Part shown: piece after piece, positions 62,718 through 64,000 of the stretch
How positions within the stretch are numbered: position 1 is the first letter of the stretch
Layout of the letters: every line of letters begins with the position of its first letter
Assembly (NCBI RefSeq): GCF_009799805.1
Contig: NZ_CP047050.1
Location: forward strand, 758,001-822,000
Origin: Myroides phaeus
Lineage (GTDB): Bacteria > Bacteroidota > Bacteroidia > Flavobacteriales > Flavobacteriaceae
Length of the DNA stretch: 64,000 nt
Reading direction: 5' to 3'
Translations under genes and position numbers: made by a program
The notes under the pieces: model-generated
The model's database searches: none
Told to the model about the DNA's origin: nothing
Seen by the model: the letters and a program-made list of their open reading frames with translations, nothing else

Positions 62718-63527
62718 CTACAAAAACTTTTGATAAAACTCAGTGTATGCCTTTGCAAATTCATCTTTCGGAACGAAAGGTAAAAAAGGTTTTTCAGAAG
62801 ACTCGATAAATTTTGTTAAATTTGAACTTACTTCCTCTGATGCAATTATCACTCCATCAGAGTTTTTGATAGCATTAATCATAATGTTCTCATAAGTTGG
62901 AGTTGAGAAATCTTCCAAAATTTCTTCAGGAAGTTCATCAAATGCAACTTTTTCTTTCATATTGTCACTTAAAACGCCACTAAAGCCTTCTTTAAAAATA
63001 GAAGTAACTACTTTCGTATCAGAAAAGATAGCCTCATCTTTATAATAGTGTTTTAAATACGTTGGCAATAATGAAGCCATCCATCCTTGAACGTGAATTA
63101 CGTCAGGGACCCAATTTAATTTTTTAATTGTTTCGATAACTCCTTTTGTAAAGAAAATTGCTCTCTCATCATTATCAACGAATAAGTTTCCATCTTCGTC
63201 TGTGAAAGTTGATTTTCTTTTAAAATATTCATCATTATCGATAAAGTAAACCTGAATTCTTTCTTTCGGAATTGAAGCGACTTTAATAATCAACGGCATG
63301 TCCATATCATTAACCACAAGATTCATTCCTGATAATCTAATAACTTCATGCAATTGATGTCTTCTTTCATTTATGCTACCGTATCTTGGCATAAAAATTC
63401 TTATCTGGCCTCCTTGGTCATTTATCATTTTAGGTGCATCATATGACATAGAAGAAACTTCATTTTCTGCTAAATATGGCACTACCTCTGATGATACATA
63501 TAATATCCTCTTTTCTTTCATCTTCAA
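62718..63527 (-). CDS. Glycogen/starch synthase-like protein, N-terminal (GT5) domain only
   Basis: This 269-residue protein matches the N-terminal Rossmann domain of GlgA-type glycogen synthases: RILYVSSEVVPYLAENEVSSMSYDAPKMINDQGGQIRIFMPRYG, then VYFIDNDEYF and PDVIHVQGWMASLLPTYLK. The C-terminal GT-B domain that binds ADP-glucose is absent, and the usual KTGGLGD loop reads AENEVSSMSYD. It may therefore lack synthase activity. The gene ends cleanly in a stop codon followed by the DUF4270 gene on the same strand. It is divergent from panC, a gene order common in this family of bacteria. Confidence 0.85.
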   Translation of the reverse strand: MKMKEKRILYVSSEVVPYLAENEVSSMSYDAPKMINDQGGQIRIFMPRYGSINERRHQLHEVIRLSGMNLVVNDMDMPLIIKVASIPKERIQVYFIDNDEYFKRKSTFTDEDGNLFVDNDERAIFFTKGVIETIKKLNWVPDVIHVQGWMASLLPTYLKHYYKDEAIFSDTKVVTSIFKEGFSGVLSDNMKEKVAFDELPEEILEDFSTPTYENIMINAIKNSDGVIIASEEVSSNLTKFIESSEKPFLPFVPKDEFAKAYTEFYQKFL

Positions 63528-63561
63528 TTATAATTTCTGTATTTGAAATAAATAAACAACG

Positions 63562-63569
63562 CAAATTTA
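63562..63569 (-). promoter_or_regulatory. -7 box of the GT5-like-DUF4270-glmS unit
   Basis: The minus-strand TAAATTTG matches TAnnTTTG exactly, 35 bp before the ATG at 63527. Confidence 0.6.
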
Positions 63570-63600
63570 CGAAATTTTAGCGAGTTATTTTCTAAATAAC

Positions 63601-63608
63601 TAATTTTG
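63601..63608 (+). promoter_or_regulatory. -7 box of panC
   Basis: TAATTTTG matches TAnnTTTG exactly, 23 bp before the panC ATG. It is divergent from the box at 63562-63569. Confidence 0.6.
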
Positions 63609-63631
63609 CCATTATTTTAAACTCGAAGCTA

Positions 63632-64000
63632 ATGTTTCTTTTTAGTACTAAAGCTGAATTACAAGCGCATTTAAATACATTTCGCGAAGCTAATAAAGCA
63701 ATTGGTCTTGTACCAACAATGGGGGCCATTCACAACGGGCACCTTTCATTAATGGAACAATCATTAAATGAAAATGAATGTACGGTTGTTAGTATTTTTG
63801 TGAATCCTACTCAATTCAACAATGTTGAGGATTTAGAAAAATATCCACGTACATTAGAAAGAGATGTGGAGAAAGTGAAGTCTCTTTCTAATCAAATTGT
63901 AATATTTGCACCGACAGTAGATGAAATGTATGGTGGAAATACTGTAGCCCAATCATTTGACTTTGATGGACTTGAACACGAAATGGAAGGGGCACAAAGA
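63632..64000 (+). CDS. panC: Pantothenate synthetase, N-terminal part (3' cut by window edge)
   Basis: PanC joins pantoate and beta-alanine with ATP to form pantothenate, the precursor of coenzyme A. The first 123 residues are present and the frame is open to the right edge. The ATP-binding HxGH motif is HNGH at residues 34-37 in PTMGAIHNGHLSLM, and FVNPTQFNNVEDLEKYPRTLERD is the next conserved block. The ATG at 63632 is the natural start (MFLFSTKAELQAHL), with a -7 box at 63601-63608. It is divergent from the GT5-like gene. Confidence 0.95.
   Translation, partial: MFLFSTKAELQAHLNTFREANKAIGLVPTMGAIHNGHLSLMEQSLNENECTVVSIFVNPTQFNNVEDLEKYPRTLERDVEKVKSLSNQIVIFAPTVDEMYGGNTVAQSFDFDGLEHEMEGAQR

Overview
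The window reads as chromosomal DNA of a low-GC member of the Flavobacteriaceae (Bacteroidota), with Myroides- or Flavobacterium-like gene content; the genus cannot be fixed by eye. The phylum call rests on two observations. Roughly twenty intergenic sites match the Bacteroidota -7 box TAnnTTTG, and the families DUF4270, DUF5074, a TonB receptor with a CarboxypepD_reg-like plug, a one-cysteine DksA relative and a separate atpDC pair are typical of the phylum. Genes are densely packed, with short spacers and many hairpin-plus-T-run terminators. I see no insertion sequence, prophage, CRISPR array or defence island.

Layout. 1-3440: 3' end of the nuo (complex I) operon (nuoL partial, nuoM, nuoN). 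3590-4528: PfkB sugar kinase. 4569-11140: complete tryptophan operon trpEGDCFBA, preceded by a leader peptide with three consecutive Trp codons and a terminator/antiterminator. 11169-13697: ferrous iron uptake (feoA, feoB and a tiny Cys-rich FeoB partner), then SCO1-type copper protein. 14653-23769: M13 peptidase, C-terminal processing protease, dCMP deaminase, TerB-like protein, fructose-1,6-bisphosphatase, acetyltransferase plus aspartate kinase, and a DUF3592 membrane protein. 24035-29350: the most accessory-looking stretch, with a 12-repeat YwqK-type lipoprotein, small unknown proteins, a 2H phosphoesterase and lipoproteins of unknown function. 29528-35531: metG, aldo/keto reductase, TonB-dependent receptor. 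35599-42963 (all minus): DUF3108, tryptophan 2,3-dioxygenase, M23 peptidase and pgi, and upstream of them hpd and hmgA for tyrosine catabolism. 43046-54201: uvrC-patatin pair, a divergent aspartoacylase-like gene with 5-formyl-THF cyclo-ligase, then recO, ileS, dksA-like, lspA. 54388-57206: lipoprotein, flippase, tRNA-Asn. 57207-63569 (minus): atpDC, then a glycosyltransferase-5-like protein, DUF4270 and glmS. 63632-end: start of panC.

How the parts fit: tryptophan synthesis appears to be controlled by ribosome-mediated attenuation, while a tryptophan-degrading dioxygenase and two tyrosine-degrading enzymes lie on the opposite strand about 30 kb away. Outside the protein-coding genes, the most interesting items are (i) the fully legible trp attenuator, (ii) two unlinked intergenic units of about 100-115 nt on the minus strand that share a TAnnTTTG promoter, the same TTTTTTGGTTnGTTA box and a strand-specific terminator, which look like two members of one small-RNA family, (iii) a short ORF placed almost directly at the predicted start of the hmgA-hpd transcript, and (iv) three perfect 11-bp direct repeats between terB and fbp. 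All functional statements come from motifs read by eye; no database search was run.
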